NCBI RefSeq assembly: GCF_001636845.1
Contig: NZ_LITT01000023.1
Location: 248,001 to 312,000, forward strand
DNA length: 64,000 bases
Source: Clostridium ljungdahlii
GTDB lineage: Bacteria; Bacillota; Clostridia; Clostridiales; Clostridiaceae
Reading direction: 5' to 3'
Notes under the pieces: generated by a model
Databases searched by the model: none
What the model was told of the DNA's origin: nothing
The model's input: the letters and a program-made list of their open reading frames with translations, nothing else
Made by a program: the position numbers and the translations under genes
In this document: one piece after another, positions 45,120 to 54,519 of the stretch
Position numbering within the stretch: the first letter of the stretch is position 1
Layout: the number at the start of each line of letters is the position of its first letter

Positions 45120-45671
45120 TTGAAAAAAGAATATTCTCATTCTAAATTCCATGATATTGAATTAAAAGATTGTAAATATTTAGGACAAGGCCACAGCGGC
45201 AGAGTTTATCTTATGCCAAATGGAAAAGTCCTTAAAATATTTAAAAGCTCAACTAGCTGCAAAGCTGAATTTGATATATTAAAATCCGTAGAAGGAAGTC
45301 CACATTTTCCCAAGGCTTATAAATTGGGAGATCATTATATGATAAGAGAATATGTAGGTGGAATAAATGTGTATGATTATATAAAGAAATATGGATTGAA
45401 CAGATCCTTTGTACTAAAGGTAGTAGATTTAGTTGATCATATGAAAAAACTAGGATTTACAAAATTAGAAGTTAGATTTCCACACCTATTTGTTCAAGAA
45501 GATGGTACGCTCATGATGATAGACCCGAGAAAAAGTTATGAAGAATATATACCCTATCCTAAGTCCTTTTCTAGGAAACTAAAAAAGATGGGACTTCTAG
45601 GCAAGTTTATACAGATATTGGAAGAAGAAGGAAAAGGTTTGAAATGGATAAAATATATTAAAGATAAGTAG
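45120..45671 (+). CDS. Protein-kinase-like protein (atypical)
   Basis: 183-aa. The N-lobe is recognisable, with Gly loop YLGQGHSGRVYL, a Lys in VLKIFKSS and a hinge-like YMIREYVGG. The C-lobe is short: the usual HxD catalytic motif is not seen (RFPHLFVQEDGTLMMIDPRK takes its place, with the DFG-like Asp in MIDP). It could be a Bud32/RIO-like small kinase, or a pseudokinase. The TTG start at 45120 follows AAAGGAGG by 7 bases. A perfect hairpin covers that ribosome site. It has its own terminator. Confidence 0.7.
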   Translation: MKKEYSHSKFHDIELKDCKYLGQGHSGRVYLMPNGKVLKIFKSSTSCKAEFDILKSVEGSPHFPKAYKLGDHYMIREYVGGINVYDYIKKYGLNRSFVLKVVDLVDHMKKLGFTKLEVRFPHLFVQEDGTLMMIDPRKSYEEYIPYPKSFSRKLKKMGLLGKFIQILEEEGKGLKWIKYIKDK

Positions 45672-45682
45672 AAAATGAGAGA

Positions 45683-45720
45683 GATTGCAGTTAAAATTGA
45701 TTAACTGCAATCCTTTATAT
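45683..45720 (+). terminator. Intrinsic terminator
   Basis: GATTGCAGTTAA pairs with TTAACTGCAATC, followed by CTTTATATTT. Confidence 0.75.
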
Positions 45721-45832
45721 TTAAAATGATTTTTTATAATGTATTTTAAATAAATATGAATAAAATTTTGTATTAATTTAAAATAAATTGTTTTTAAAAT
45801 GAATGATTTATTGTAATAATATGCATTTTATA

Positions 45833-45861
45833 TTGAAAGTAGGAATTTTATAAGGTATAAT
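45833..45861 (+). promoter_or_regulatory. SigA promoter of the permease pair
   Basis: TTGAAA (45833-45838), 17-base spacer and consensus TATAAT (45856-45861). The transcript would begin near 45868, close to a stem-loop. Confidence 0.8.
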
Positions 45862-45879
45862 GAATAATGTATAAATTAT

Positions 45880-45929
45880 GCAAGGGCATGTAGGTTTGAG
45901 TAATTACACCAACTGCATGCCCTTTTGCA
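45880..45929 (+). promoter_or_regulatory. Leader stem-loop upstream of amino-acid permease 1
   Basis: GCAAGGGCATG pairs with CATGCCCTTTTGC around a 25-base loop, about 12 bases from the predicted transcript start and 75 bases before the gene. It does not match a riboswitch class I know and ends in only four T, so it may be an attenuator or an mRNA-stability element. Confidence 0.5.
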
Positions 45930-46003
45930 ATATGGCATATTTTTATGTATTTCATAAAAATAAATGAAATTTATACTTTAAACATTAATAAGGGGGGCAT
46001 TTT

Positions 46004-47407
46004 ATGAACATTTTTAAGAAAAAGTCGCTTGAACAACTTAAAGATAGTGTAAGAAAAACAGGGTTAAAGAAGAATCTTAAAGCAACAGATATAGCGGCTT
46101 TGGGAATTGGGGCTGTTGTTGGAGTAGGAATTTTTGTAGCAACTGGTGAGGGAGCTCATGCAGCTGGTCCAGGAATCATACTTTCATTTTTCTTATGTGG
46201 AATAGTAGCTTGTCTTTGTGGCTTATGTTATTGTGAGCTTGCTACCATGTTTCCGGTAGCAGGAAGTACCTATTCTTATGCTTATATAGCATTTGGAGAA
46301 TTTGTGGCAATGGTTATTGGATGGTGTTTAACTGCTGAATATTTAGTTGCAGTTAGTGCAGTTGCGTCTGGGTGGTCTGGAACTTTTAGAGGTATTTTGC
46401 AAAATGCAGGGGTTACACTGCCTCATGCCATTAGTGCATCTCCAGCTAAGGGCGGAATAATAGATTTGCCAGCTGTTTTTATAATACTAGTATTAGCTTG
46501 TCTTTTGTACTATGGAATGCAGGAAAGTGCAAAAGTTAATAATATTATCGTTGGTGTGAAAGTATTTGTAATACTCTTATTTATTTTCCTTGGAGTATCT
46601 CATATAAAGCCATCTAATTATGTACCTTTTATGCCTTTTGGATGGAAAGGGGTTTTTACGGGGGCAAGTACAGTGTTTTTCTCATATATAGGATTTGATT
46701 CTATTTCAACTGCAGCAGAGGAAGCTAGAAACCCTAAAAAAGATGTATCACGCGGAATTATAATGTGTCTTATAGTAGTTAGTATACTTTATATTTCCGT
46801 TGCAGTTGTACTTACTGGAATGGTTCCATTTAATAAAATAGTTTCAGAAAATGCTGTACCTGCTGCACTTGCAAGGGTTGGCATTAACTGGGGATCGGCA
46901 CTTGTAGGCGTTGGAGCTATTCTTGGAATGATTTCCACTATGATAGCTATGCTTTATGGTCAGATTAGAATATTTATGGTTATGTCTAGAGATGGATTAC
47001 TTCCTAAAGCATTTTCAAAAATTCACAGCGTACATAAAACTCCGTATATTTCTACCATATTGACAGGTATTATAGCTGCTATAATAGCTGGACTATTACC
47101 TCTTGATATTATTGTAGAGTTTTTGAGTATAGGTACATTGCTGAGTTTTGTAGTGGTATCAATAGGCGTTATTTATTTGAGAAAGGCAATGCCTGATATA
47201 GAAAGAAAGTTTAAATGTCCAGGAGTGCCTTTTACACCTGTAATAACTGTATTGTGCTGTCTTGTACTTTTGGCATCAATGCGTGCAATAACCTGGATAG
47301 GATTTTGTGTATGGCTTGCTATAGGTATAGTATTTTACTTTACTTATGGAAGAACTCATAGTGTTGTTCAAAATGAAAATTTGGACGAGAGTTCCCACAG
47401 CGCATAA
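46004..47407 (+). CDS. APC family amino-acid permease 1
   Basis: 467-aa transporter with 12 membrane helices, of the cationic/neutral amino-acid (CAT/YfnA-like) branch. The first helix carries the substrate-binding GIGAVVGVGIFVATGEGA; a helix-6-type segment FFSYIGFDSISTAAEEARNP is also typical. It probably imports amino acids with protons. A nearly identical gene follows 56 bases after its stop, a tandem duplication. It has its own SigA promoter and leader stem-loop. Confidence 0.93.
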   Translation: MNIFKKKSLEQLKDSVRKTGLKKNLKATDIAALGIGAVVGVGIFVATGEGAHAAGPGIILSFFLCGIVACLCGLCYCELATMFPVAGSTYSYAYIAFGEFVAMVIGWCLTAEYLVAVSAVASGWSGTFRGILQNAGVTLPHAISASPAKGGIIDLPAVFIILVLACLLYYGMQESAKVNNIIVGVKVFVILLFIFLGVSHIKPSNYVPFMPFGWKGVFTGASTVFFSYIGFDSISTAAEEARNPKKDVSRGIIMCLIVVSILYISVAVVLTGMVPFNKIVSENAVPAALARVGINWGSALVGVGAILGMISTMIAMLYGQIRIFMVMSRDGLLPKAFSKIHSVHKTPYISTILTGIIAAIIAGLLPLDIIVEFLSIGTLLSFVVVSIGVIYLRKAMPDIERKFKCPGVPFTPVITVLCCLVLLASMRAITWIGFCVWLAIGIVFYFTYGRTHSVVQNENLDESSHSA

Positions 47408-47463
47408 TTAAAAATTAATACCTATTTACATTGCATTTTAAATGCACAAGGATGTGGAAATTT

Positions 47464-48873
47464 ATGAATATCTTAAAAAAGAAACCTATTGATCAATTGA
47501 TGGATAGTGTAAAAAAAACAGATTTAAAGAGAAATCTTAAGGCGAGAGATATAGCAGCACTTGGAATTGGGGCTGTTGTAGGAGTTGGAATTTTTGTAGC
47601 AACCGGAGAGGGAGCCCATGCAGCCGGACCTGCGATTATAGTCTCATTTATTTTAGCTGGTATAGTGGCTTGCCTATGCGGTCTGTGCTACTGTGAACTT
47701 GTAACTATGTTTCCAGTAGCAGGAAGTACCTATTCTTATGCTTATATAGCATTCGGAGAATTTGTTGCAATGATTATTGGATGGTGTTTAACTGCTGAAT
47801 ATTCAGTTGCAGCTAGTGCAGTTGCATCTGGATGGTCTGGAACTTTTAGGGGTATTTTGCAATCTGTGGGAATTACACTTCCCCAGGCAATTAGTGCATC
47901 TCCATCTAAAGGTGGGATAATAGATTTGCCGGCTGTTCTTATAATATTAATTTTAACAGCGCTTCTATGTTATGGAATGAGTGAAAGCGCAAAAGTAAAT
48001 GATATTATTGTTGGTGTGAAAATATTTATAATACTTCTTTTTATTATTTTAGGAGTATCACATATACATATAGCTAATTATAAACCTTTTATGCCTTATA
48101 GTTGGAAAGGCGTTTTTACAGGAGCAAGTACAGTGTTTTTCTCTTTTTTAGGATTTGATGCAATTGCTACATCTGCAGAAGAAGCAGAAGATCCTAAAAA
48201 AGGTGTATCAAGAGGAATTATACTATGTCTTATGGTTGTTTGTTTCCTTTACGTTTCAGTAGCAGCGGTGCTTACGGGAATTGTACCTTATAAAGATATA
48301 ATTTCAGAAAATGCTCTGCCTGCTGCACTTCAAAGAATCCGAATAAACTGGGGATCAGCTCTTGTAGGAGTTGGGGCCATTCTTGGAATGATTTCCACCA
48401 TGATTGCTGTTTTATATGGACAAGTTAGGGTATTTATGGCTATGTCTAGAGATGGATTAATTCCTGAGGCTTTTTGCAAGATACATAGAACCCATAAAAC
48501 TCCATACATTGCTACAATAATAGCAGGTAGTATAGCTGCTGCTATAGCAGGCTTTTTACCTCTTGATATTATTATGGAATTTGTAAGTATAGGTACCTTA
48601 TTAAGCTTTATGCTTGTGTCTGCTGGAGTTATATATCTTAGAAAAGCTATGCCAGAAATTGAAAGAAGATTTAAATGTCCGGGAGTACCCTTTACGCCTA
48701 TAGTAACTATATTGTGTTGTCTGGCTCTTTTAGTATCAATGCGTGCAGTAACCTGGATAGGATTTTGCGTATGGCTTGTTATAGGTATAGTAGTGTACTT
48801 TACTTATGGAAGATTCCACAGCGTTGTTCAAAAAGAGGAACCAAAAGTCTTTCGTCAATTAAATAGTAAGTAA
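47464..48873 (+). CDS. APC family amino-acid permease 2 (tandem paralogue)
   Basis: 469-aa, matching permease 1 throughout, including the shared GIGAVVGVGIFVATGEGA and FPVAGSTYSYAYIAFGEFVA blocks. The differences cluster in the outer loops and a few helix positions (FDAIATSAEEAEDP in place of FDSISTAAEEARNP), suggesting a change in substrate preference. The start at 47464 aligns with the N-terminus of permease 1. It lacks its own promoter and is likely co-transcribed, with a terminator at 48887-48930. Confidence 0.92.
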   Translation: MNILKKKPIDQLMDSVKKTDLKRNLKARDIAALGIGAVVGVGIFVATGEGAHAAGPAIIVSFILAGIVACLCGLCYCELVTMFPVAGSTYSYAYIAFGEFVAMIIGWCLTAEYSVAASAVASGWSGTFRGILQSVGITLPQAISASPSKGGIIDLPAVLIILILTALLCYGMSESAKVNDIIVGVKIFIILLFIILGVSHIHIANYKPFMPYSWKGVFTGASTVFFSFLGFDAIATSAEEAEDPKKGVSRGIILCLMVVCFLYVSVAAVLTGIVPYKDIISENALPAALQRIRINWGSALVGVGAILGMISTMIAVLYGQVRVFMAMSRDGLIPEAFCKIHRTHKTPYIATIIAGSIAAAIAGFLPLDIIMEFVSIGTLLSFMLVSAGVIYLRKAMPEIERRFKCPGVPFTPIVTILCCLALLVSMRAVTWIGFCVWLVIGIVVYFTYGRFHSVVQKEEPKVFRQLNSK

Positions 48874-48886
48874 TTAACAAATTAGA

Positions 48887-48930
48887 AAAGCCTGCGGCTG
48901 CTGTCAAAAGTACCGTAGGCTCTTTTATTT
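48887..48930 (+). terminator. Terminator after the permease pair
   Basis: AGCCTGCGG and CCGTAGGCT pair (one G-T) around a 16-base loop, followed by CTTTTATTT. Confidence 0.7.
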
Positions 48931-49030
48931 GTAAGTTAAATGGTTAAAATTAAGAAGTGTACAATTAACATGAAATAAAGGAAACAAAACAATTACAACT
49001 CCATTATATTAATATAAACTTAATGCAAAA

Positions 49031-49060
49031 ATTTCGATATATTTCGATATATTATGATAT
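49031..49060 (+). repeat. Three 10-bp tandem repeats upstream of the chemotaxis gene
   Basis: ATTTCGATAT occurs twice in a row and is followed by the variant ATTATGATAT, about 50 bases before the MCP start. A consensus-like TATAAT overlaps the last unit, so this may be an activator or repressor site. Confidence 0.45.
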
Positions 49061-49110
49061 AATTAGATAAATAATATCAGTATTCATCATATAAATGGGA
49101 GGATTATTAC

Positions 49111-50823
49111 ATGAAATGGTTTTCAAATATAAAAATTTTGAGAAAATTGCTGACATCATTTATCATCGTATCAGTATTTACAGGAATAGTTGGAATGATC
49201 GCTATTGTCAAGATGGGAAAAGTAAACGGAAACTTAAACAATATATATAATGTAGATTTAAAGGGGACAAACATTCTTCAAGAATTAAAAACAAATTTAA
49301 TGGCCATTAGGGGAGATATGCTTATTATTATTGACCCTAAAAGCAAGAATGACTTAAAAAGCGTAACAAGTGAAATTAGTAGTTTGAAAAATCAAAATAA
49401 TCAGCTTGAATCAAGTTATAAGGCTACTATTGTAAATGCACAAGATAGACAGTTGTTTAGTCAATTTGAGCAATACTTAGTAGATTGGAGAACTTCTCGT
49501 GAAAATGTTATTAATTTGGCTCAAGAAGGAAATTATGAAGCTGCAAAGGAGCAATTCACTGAGTCTGAAACTTATAGAGTGAAAATGATTACAATACTTA
49601 ATAAAGATATGGATTTAAATACGAAAACCGCTGAAACTGATTATGAAGACAGTATTAGTCAGTATAAGTCTTCCTTTAGTATGATGGTTATTGGAATCAT
49701 TATAAGTATGATTTGTTCTATTTTACTTGGATTTATTGTTGCAAAAGATATTAATAAACCAATTTTAAAAATTAAGAAATTTGCAAATGAATTTGCTGAA
49801 TTTGATTTTTCTTCACCTATAGAAATGTCCAGAAAAGATGAATTAGGAGAAGCTGCCTTGGAACTTAACAAAGGTCAAAAGAATATAACTGATTTAATTA
49901 GAACAATTATGTCAAGTTCTGATGAAATGAGCAGTTCTAGTGAAGAATTGTCTGCAACTGCAGAGCAGCTTTCAGCAAAGTCTGAAGATATGGATAACTC
50001 AGTAAAAGTTGTAGTAGGAAATATACAGGAAACAAGTGCGGCATTTGAGGAGATAACTGCATCTGTAGAAGAAGTAGATTCAAGTGTAAATGAATTGTCT
50101 GCAAAAGCTGTAGATGGAAGTGGTAAAGCAAATGAATCCAAAAAAAATGCTGTTGCTGTACAAAGTAAAGGAAAAACAGCTATAGAAACAACACAGGAAT
50201 TATATAAGCAAAAGAGAGAGAATATGATAAAAGCCATTGAAGATGGGAAAGTAGTAGAACAAATAATAGAAATGGCAGATGCTATTGCAGGAATAGCGGA
50301 TCAAACCAATTTACTTGCACTTAATGCAGCCATAGAGGCAGCCAGTGCAGGTGAGCATGGAAAAGGTTTTGCAGTAGTGGCAGAAGAAGTAAGGGAACTT
50401 GCGGAACAATCTGCGGAATCAGTTGCAGGCATTCAAGAGACTATTGTAAAAGTACAGGATGCATTTAAAAATCTTTCTGCAAGTGGCCAGCAGGTATTGG
50501 CATTTATCAATGAAAAGGTAAATCCAGAATTTAAAGCATTTGGTAATATGGGAAAGCAATATTATGATGATTCTGAATTTGTAAGTAAGATGTCGGAAGA
50601 AATAGCTGCTATGTCTGAGCAACTTACTGCTATTATAGGACAGGTAAATGAAACAGCACAAAGTGTAGCATCTAGTGCACAAAGATCTTCAGAAAGTTCA
50701 AATTCAATACAGCAGAGCATTGAGGAAAATGTAAAAGCTGTAAACCAGATAGCTATTACAGCACAAAATCAAGCAGAAATAGCTCAGAGCCTAAACGAAT
50801 TAGTTCAGAAATTTAAAATTTAA
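49111..50823 (+). CDS. Methyl-accepting chemotaxis protein
   Basis: 570-aa, intact. TM1 is at ~12-32, a four-helix-bundle extracellular sensor at ~35-185, TM2 at ~190-212, then HAMP ([20 protein letters not shown]) and the signalling domain with tip [20 protein letters not shown]. It ends NELVQKFKI. It signals through CheW/CheA. It closely parallels the frameshifted receptor at 1593 and shows that gene's correct reading across the break ([19 protein letters not shown]). It is monocistronic, with GGGAGGA before the ATG and a strong terminator after it. Confidence 0.95.
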   Translation: MKWFSNIKILRKLLTSFIIVSVFTGIVGMIAIVKMGKVNGNLNNIYNVDLKGTNILQELKTNLMAIRGDMLIIIDPKSKNDLKSVTSEISSLKNQNNQLESSYKATIVNAQDRQLFSQFEQYLVDWRTSRENVINLAQEGNYEAAKEQFTESETYRVKMITILNKDMDLNTKTAETDYEDSISQYKSSFSMMVIGIIISMICSILLGFIVAKDINKPILKIKKFANEFAEFDFSSPIEMSRKDELGEAALELNKGQKNITDLIRTIMSSSDEMSSSSEELSATAEQLSAKSEDMDNSVKVVVGNIQETSAAFEEITASVEEVDSSVNELSAKAVDGSGKANESKKNAVAVQSKGKTAIETTQELYKQKRENMIKAIEDGKVVEQIIEMADAIAGIADQTNLLALNAAIEAASAGEHGKGFAVVAEEVRELAEQSAESVAGIQETIVKVQDAFKNLSASGQQVLAFINEKVNPEFKAFGNMGKQYYDDSEFVSKMSEEIAAMSEQLTAIIGQVNETAQSVASSAQRSSESSNSIQQSIEENVKAVNQIAITAQNQAEIAQSLNELVQKFKI

Positions 50824-50830
50824 ATGAAAA

Positions 50831-50876
50831 AGGAAGTCAGTTCCACTTGGCGGAAGATGGAACTGACTTCTTTAAT
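50831..50876 (+). terminator. Terminator after the chemotaxis gene
   Basis: AAGTCAGTTCCA and TGGAACTGACTT pair, then CTTTAATT. The rest of the gap to 51152 shows only A/T-rich sequence. Confidence 0.85.
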
Positions 50877-51152
50877 TGTGAGTTAATTTCGTATGTAGGA
50901 AGATATTATTATTCTTTGTAAAAATAATACATAAAAATTAAAAAATTACATAAATTTTCTGCTTAGGCTGTTTCTTTTTAATTTTATAGGTGATATAATT
51001 AGCATAAATGGTATTTTTTCTACTATAATTAAGAATAGTTTCTCATAAAAGTTCATATAGTACAATAATTGTTAATATAATTTATATATACATTTAACAA
51101 AGTTAATGTAATAAAATGTAATTATTAATTATATGGAAACGGGTGGAGATTT

Positions 51153-52091
51153 ATGAAGAATTTTAATGAAGACGATGAAATTAATGAAAATGAGCTAAAA
51201 AATTTAATTATGATGAATTATACTCTAAGCTTGGAAAGAGAAATAGAGAAACTTAAAAATGATGCGAAAAAAAATAATGAGAAATTAAATGAAGGTCAGG
51301 AACTCAATAAAAAAATTTTGCAGTTCATATATGGCTTATTTCATGAACTTAAGACACCTTTGAATGTTATTTTTTCTGCATCACAGGTAATGTCATTGTG
51401 TACGGAATATAAAAACGGAGGTACTTTAGAGAAACAGAGTCAGTATCTTAAAATAATCAAGCAAAATTGTTATAGACTTATGCGTCTTATAAATAACTTA
51501 CAGGATTTAAGCAAATTGGATTCAGGATTTGCCAAATTGGAGCTGCACAACAGAAATATTGTAAGTTTTGTTGAAGATATTACTTTATCTTTAATTCCTT
51601 ATGCTAAAGGGAAAGGCATAAATTTGATTTTTGATACCAATGAAGAAGAGAAGATTATGGCTTTAGATTACAATAAAATAGAGAGAATTATTCTAAATTT
51701 ACTTTCAAATGCAATTAAATTTACACCTGAAAAAGGTACTATATGTATAGGGGTTGAAGACAAAGACGATAATGTATATATAAGTGTCAAAGATACGGGT
51801 ATAGGAATACCTGAGGACAAGTTTAAATTTATATTTGAGAAATTCAAGCAGTGTGATAAATCACCCATAAATGGCAAAGCGGGAAGCGGCATAGGACTTT
51901 ATCTTGTAAAATGTTTTGCTGAGATGCATGGAGGTAAAGTTAGTGTAAAGAGTGCTGTAGGACAGGGAAGTACATTTACTGTAAAGCTTCCTGTTAAAGT
52001 CATAGAAGAAAAATTCAATAAGATGATTTACAGCGAAAATATGGATGAACAGCTCAGCATAGAGTTTTCAGATATATGTCCTAAAATTTAA
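51153..52091 (+). CDS. Soluble sensor histidine kinase
   Basis: 312-aa kinase without membrane segments. An acidic N-terminal coiled coil (~15-60) is followed by HisKA (FIYGLFHELKTPLNVIFSAS) and HATPase_c (NLLSNAIKFTPEKG, VKDTGIGIPEDKF, GSGIGLYLVKCFAEMHGG). No response regulator is adjacent. In clostridia, orphan soluble kinases of this size can feed the Spo0A system, but nothing here proves it. GGGTGGAG precedes the ATG. The thiolation-type gene downstream begins 90 bases later. Confidence 0.88.
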   Translation: MKNFNEDDEINENELKNLIMMNYTLSLEREIEKLKNDAKKNNEKLNEGQELNKKILQFIYGLFHELKTPLNVIFSASQVMSLCTEYKNGGTLEKQSQYLKIIKQNCYRLMRLINNLQDLSKLDSGFAKLELHNRNIVSFVEDITLSLIPYAKGKGINLIFDTNEEEKIMALDYNKIERIILNLLSNAIKFTPEKGTICIGVEDKDDNVYISVKDTGIGIPEDKFKFIFEKFKQCDKSPINGKAGSGIGLYLVKCFAEMHGGKVSVKSAVGQGSTFTVKLPVKVIEEKFNKMIYSENMDEQLSIEFSDICPKI

Positions 52092-52180
52092 CAAGGCAGC
52101 TTTTGATTCCACACTATAGAAATGTTTATTTTACAAATTATAAATGTTATAATTGTTGTGGTAAAAAAGGCGGTGATAGT

Positions 52181-53053
52181 ATGGATGAAATTGCAGGAAC
52201 TGGATGTGACATATTAGTTCCTTTTAATGAAAGAAAGCCCTTAAAAGAGATAGAACATAGTATTACAAAAAGATATAGAAAGCATATATGGTCTAAATTT
52301 GTAAGGGCAATAAGTGAGTTTAAACTGGTAGAAGAAGGAGATAAAGTTGCAGTAGCAGTGTCTGGTGGAAAAGACAGCTTGACTATGGCTAAATTGTTTC
52401 AGGAGCTTCAAAAACATTGGAAAGTAAATTTTGAATTAGAATTTATTGCTATGGACCCAGGATATCATAAAGATATAAAAAAGCTTTTAGTCAGTAATTG
52501 TGAGTATCTAAATATTCCAGTGCACATTTTTGAGTCCGGTATATTTAATGTAGTAGATAATATTGCAAAAGATTATCCTTGTTATATGTGTGCAAAAATG
52601 CGCAGGGGTGCACTGTATTCTAAAGCAAAAGAACTTGGCTGCAATAAGCTTGCACTTGGGCATCACTTTAATGATGTTATAGAAACAACTCTTTTAAATA
52701 TATTCTATTCGGGAAGCTTTAAAACCATGATGCCAAAGCTAAGATCTCAAAATTATGAAGGAATAGAACTTATAAGACCTCTTTATTATGTAGAAGAATC
52801 TTACATTGAACGTTTCATACAATCAAGTGGTATATGGCCTCTCAATTGTGCCTGTATGGTTGCAGCAAAAAGAATAGGAAATAAGCGTTATGAAATTAAG
52901 GATATGATAAAGAAGTTGAAAAAGGATTTTAATAAGGACATAGATAAATTAATTTTCCATGCCACTGAAAATGTAAATATAGATTCTATATTAGGCTGGG
53001 AAAAAGATGGAGAAAAACATTCATTTATAGAATCTTATGAAAGAAATAGTTAA
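52181..53053 (+). CDS. TtcA-like tRNA 2-thiolation PP-loop ATPase
   Basis: 290-aa. The PP-loop SGGKDS is at 61-66. The conserved PCYMCAKMRRGAL (two Cys) and LALGHHFNDVIETTLLN follow, then NCACMVAAKRIGNKRYE. These are the features of TtcA/Tus-type enzymes, which adenylate a tRNA base and replace oxygen with sulphur, often using an Fe-S cluster held by the cysteines. The start at 52181 follows AAGGCGG; an upstream extension to 52103 has no ribosome site. The target nucleotide cannot be set from the sequence. Confidence 0.9.
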   Translation: MDEIAGTGCDILVPFNERKPLKEIEHSITKRYRKHIWSKFVRAISEFKLVEEGDKVAVAVSGGKDSLTMAKLFQELQKHWKVNFELEFIAMDPGYHKDIKKLLVSNCEYLNIPVHIFESGIFNVVDNIAKDYPCYMCAKMRRGALYSKAKELGCNKLALGHHFNDVIETTLLNIFYSGSFKTMMPKLRSQNYEGIELIRPLYYVEESYIERFIQSSGIWPLNCACMVAAKRIGNKRYEIKDMIKKLKKDFNKDIDKLIFHATENVNIDSILGWEKDGEKHSFIESYERNS

Positions 53054-53075
53054 TAACTGAAAGACGAAAATTAAA

Positions 53076-53120
53076 AAAATTGTCAATTGTGAACTGTGCA
53101 TTGTAAATTGTGAATTGATA
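53076..53120 (+). repeat. Short AATTGTGAATTG-type intergenic repeat
   Basis: Runs such as TTGTCAATTGTGAACTG and ATTGTAAATTGTGAATTG. Related pieces occur at 53443-53487, 56148-56180 and 13387-13405. They look like a short intergenic repeat common to A/T-rich clostridial DNA; no function is evident. Confidence 0.45.
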
Positions 53121-53133
53121 AAGGGTGTGTCAA

Positions 53134-53403
53134 ATGCTGAAAATATGGGGAAAGTTAGTTAAGCACAATAAAATAGTAAAAGATGGAGTAGTTGTATTAG
53201 AGGGCGGAGAAAATTATCAGGAAAATTTAAAAAGTTGTATTCTGAAATTGTGCAGGAAATTTGACATTGAAAAGCCTTATTGGCTTCCTGCTAACTTGGA
53301 AGAATATAATAGGAGAAGTAAGACATCTTTCAATTCCGATAATTTTATAGATGAATTTGAATTTGATAAATTTGAAATAGAAGAAATTGACGATGAAAAA
53401 TAA
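53134..53403 (+). CDS. Small hypothetical protein (89 aa)
   Basis: No family recognised with confidence. The protein is soluble, with a basic N-terminal half (KIWGKLVKHNKIVKDG) and a very acidic tail (DEFEFDKFEIEEIDDEK). The ATG at 53134 has AAAGGGTG close upstream; a GTG three codons earlier is less likely. It is 80 bases after the TtcA-like gene and has its own terminator, so it may be a separate unit or the last gene of that operon. Confidence 0.65.
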   Translation: MLKIWGKLVKHNKIVKDGVVVLEGGENYQENLKSCILKLCRKFDIEKPYWLPANLEEYNRRSKTSFNSDNFIDEFEFDKFEIEEIDDEK

Positions 53404-53436
53404 AGAGATCCTATGAAAAGGAACTCTTTATTTTTT
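53402..53436 (+). terminator. Intrinsic terminator
   Basis: AAAGAGATCC and GGAACTCTTT pair around CTATGAAAA-type loop bases, followed by ATTTTTT. Confidence 0.8.
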
Positions 53437-53490
53437 ACATTAAAAATTGCCAATTATGAACTGTGCATCGTGAATTGTGTATTGATTAAG

Positions 53491-53871
53491 CTAGTCGAAA
53501 ATGACAACAAATTTTATAGAATATATATCTGACAGCTCTTTTGTATTTGTCTCTTCATTTCTTATTATTATATAGCTAATTCCTACATTTTCCAATACAC
53601 CAGTACGATCCTGGAGTGTGGATGTACCTAAAAGGTAAGTTACCCTAACTCTTTTACCTATTTGGGTTCTTAAGTAACCTTGAGTGTAGTTTATATCCTG
53701 CTGCACTGGAGAACCTGGAGCCATTTCAAAAGGACTAGGGGATGGCATTGGTGTAGGAGATGGCATTGGCGTTTGACGGATTTCATCATTAGAGTCAAAT
53801 TCAGGCATTTCTGGTTCAGGTCCAGGAGTCATGGGCATAGTCCTAAAGTAATTGGGATAATTTGAAATCAT
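53491..53871 (-). CDS. gerQ: Spore coat protein GerQ
   Basis: 126-aa. A Pro/Met/Ser-rich N-terminal half (TPMPSPTPMPSPSPFEMAPG) is followed by the conserved GerQ domain (QGYLRTQIGKRVRVTYLLG, TGVLENVGISYIIIRNEETN). GerQ is an inner-coat protein needed for CwlJ to be active in germination; its gene here directly follows cwlJ. The ATG at 53871 has GGAGG seven bases upstream. In Bacillus, GerQ is cross-linked by transglutaminase. Confidence 0.93.
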   Translation of the reverse strand: MISNYPNYFRTMPMTPGPEPEMPEFDSNDEIRQTPMPSPTPMPSPSPFEMAPGSPVQQDINYTQGYLRTQIGKRVRVTYLLGTSTLQDRTGVLENVGISYIIIRNEETNTKELSDIYSIKFVVIFD

Positions 53872-53897
53872 TAAAATACCTCCATATTTATTAATAA

Positions 53898-54338
53898 TCA
53901 AGTTTTAGCATATAGTTCCGTTGGATCGTAAAAGCAGTGATTTCCTACTTTTACTTGAAAACTTCCTGTGCCAGTGTAAGGGAAAGTCCACGGACATGGG
54001 GCAAAGGGATTGAAGTACCAGAGAGAGTAGCCTGCAGTAAATAATCTGTTGCCTGCAAGTGCCCAGTCTGCTATGTCATAGTGTATTTCTTCGGGCACTG
54101 TTGACCAGATATTTTGAGGATTGGGAGCGCCCCCTAGTTCAGTACGCATGCAGTCAAATTGTCCTTTTTGATAAAGTACCTTCCTAAGGTCACCTTGACC
54201 CATTCTCTGATATTCCCCATAGGGAACTCTAACTCTATTCATAATGGTAGTTGCTACTGCTTTCATACCATTTTCTCCTTCACCGCCTGCTTCACATTTT
54301 ATAATCCTAGCAAGCAGTTCTCTATATGAAAATGCCAT
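53898..54338 (-). CDS. cwlJ: Spore cortex-lytic hydrolase CwlJ
   Basis: 146-aa SleB/CwlJ family enzyme consisting of the hydrolase domain only, without signal peptide, as expected for CwlJ. The catalytic Glu is in IIKCEAGGEGENGMKAVATT, followed by NRVRVPYGEYQ, FDCMRTELGG and WYFNPFAPCPWT. It degrades cortex peptidoglycan during germination and depends on GerQ, encoded 26 bases downstream. Transcription should be in the mother cell; no clear sporulation promoter was assigned. Confidence 0.95.
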   Translation of the reverse strand: MAFSYRELLARIIKCEAGGEGENGMKAVATTIMNRVRVPYGEYQRMGQGDLRKVLYQKGQFDCMRTELGGAPNPQNIWSTVPEEIHYDIADWALAGNRLFTAGYSLWYFNPFAPCPWTFPYTGTGSFQVKVGNHCFYDPTELYAKT

Positions 54339-54519
54339 GATTTCACCTCGTATATTTTGCTTACAATATTAGTGTATTTAAAAAGGTACTAAAAAGTTAC
54401 CAGTATTTCGGAATAGTAATATATTTACCAAAAAATTTTATATTGTCTATAAAAAAAGCTGCTATTGTTATATAATTAATTTATATATGTTAATAATTAA
54501 TTGAAGGAGAGGTAAACTA

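Noticed and set aside
49031-49060. Tandem ATTTCGATAT repeats as a CRISPR-like or origin (DnaA/iteron) array
   Set aside because: Only three 10-bp units, no spacers, and no replication or Cas genes nearby. It is more likely a local regulator site.
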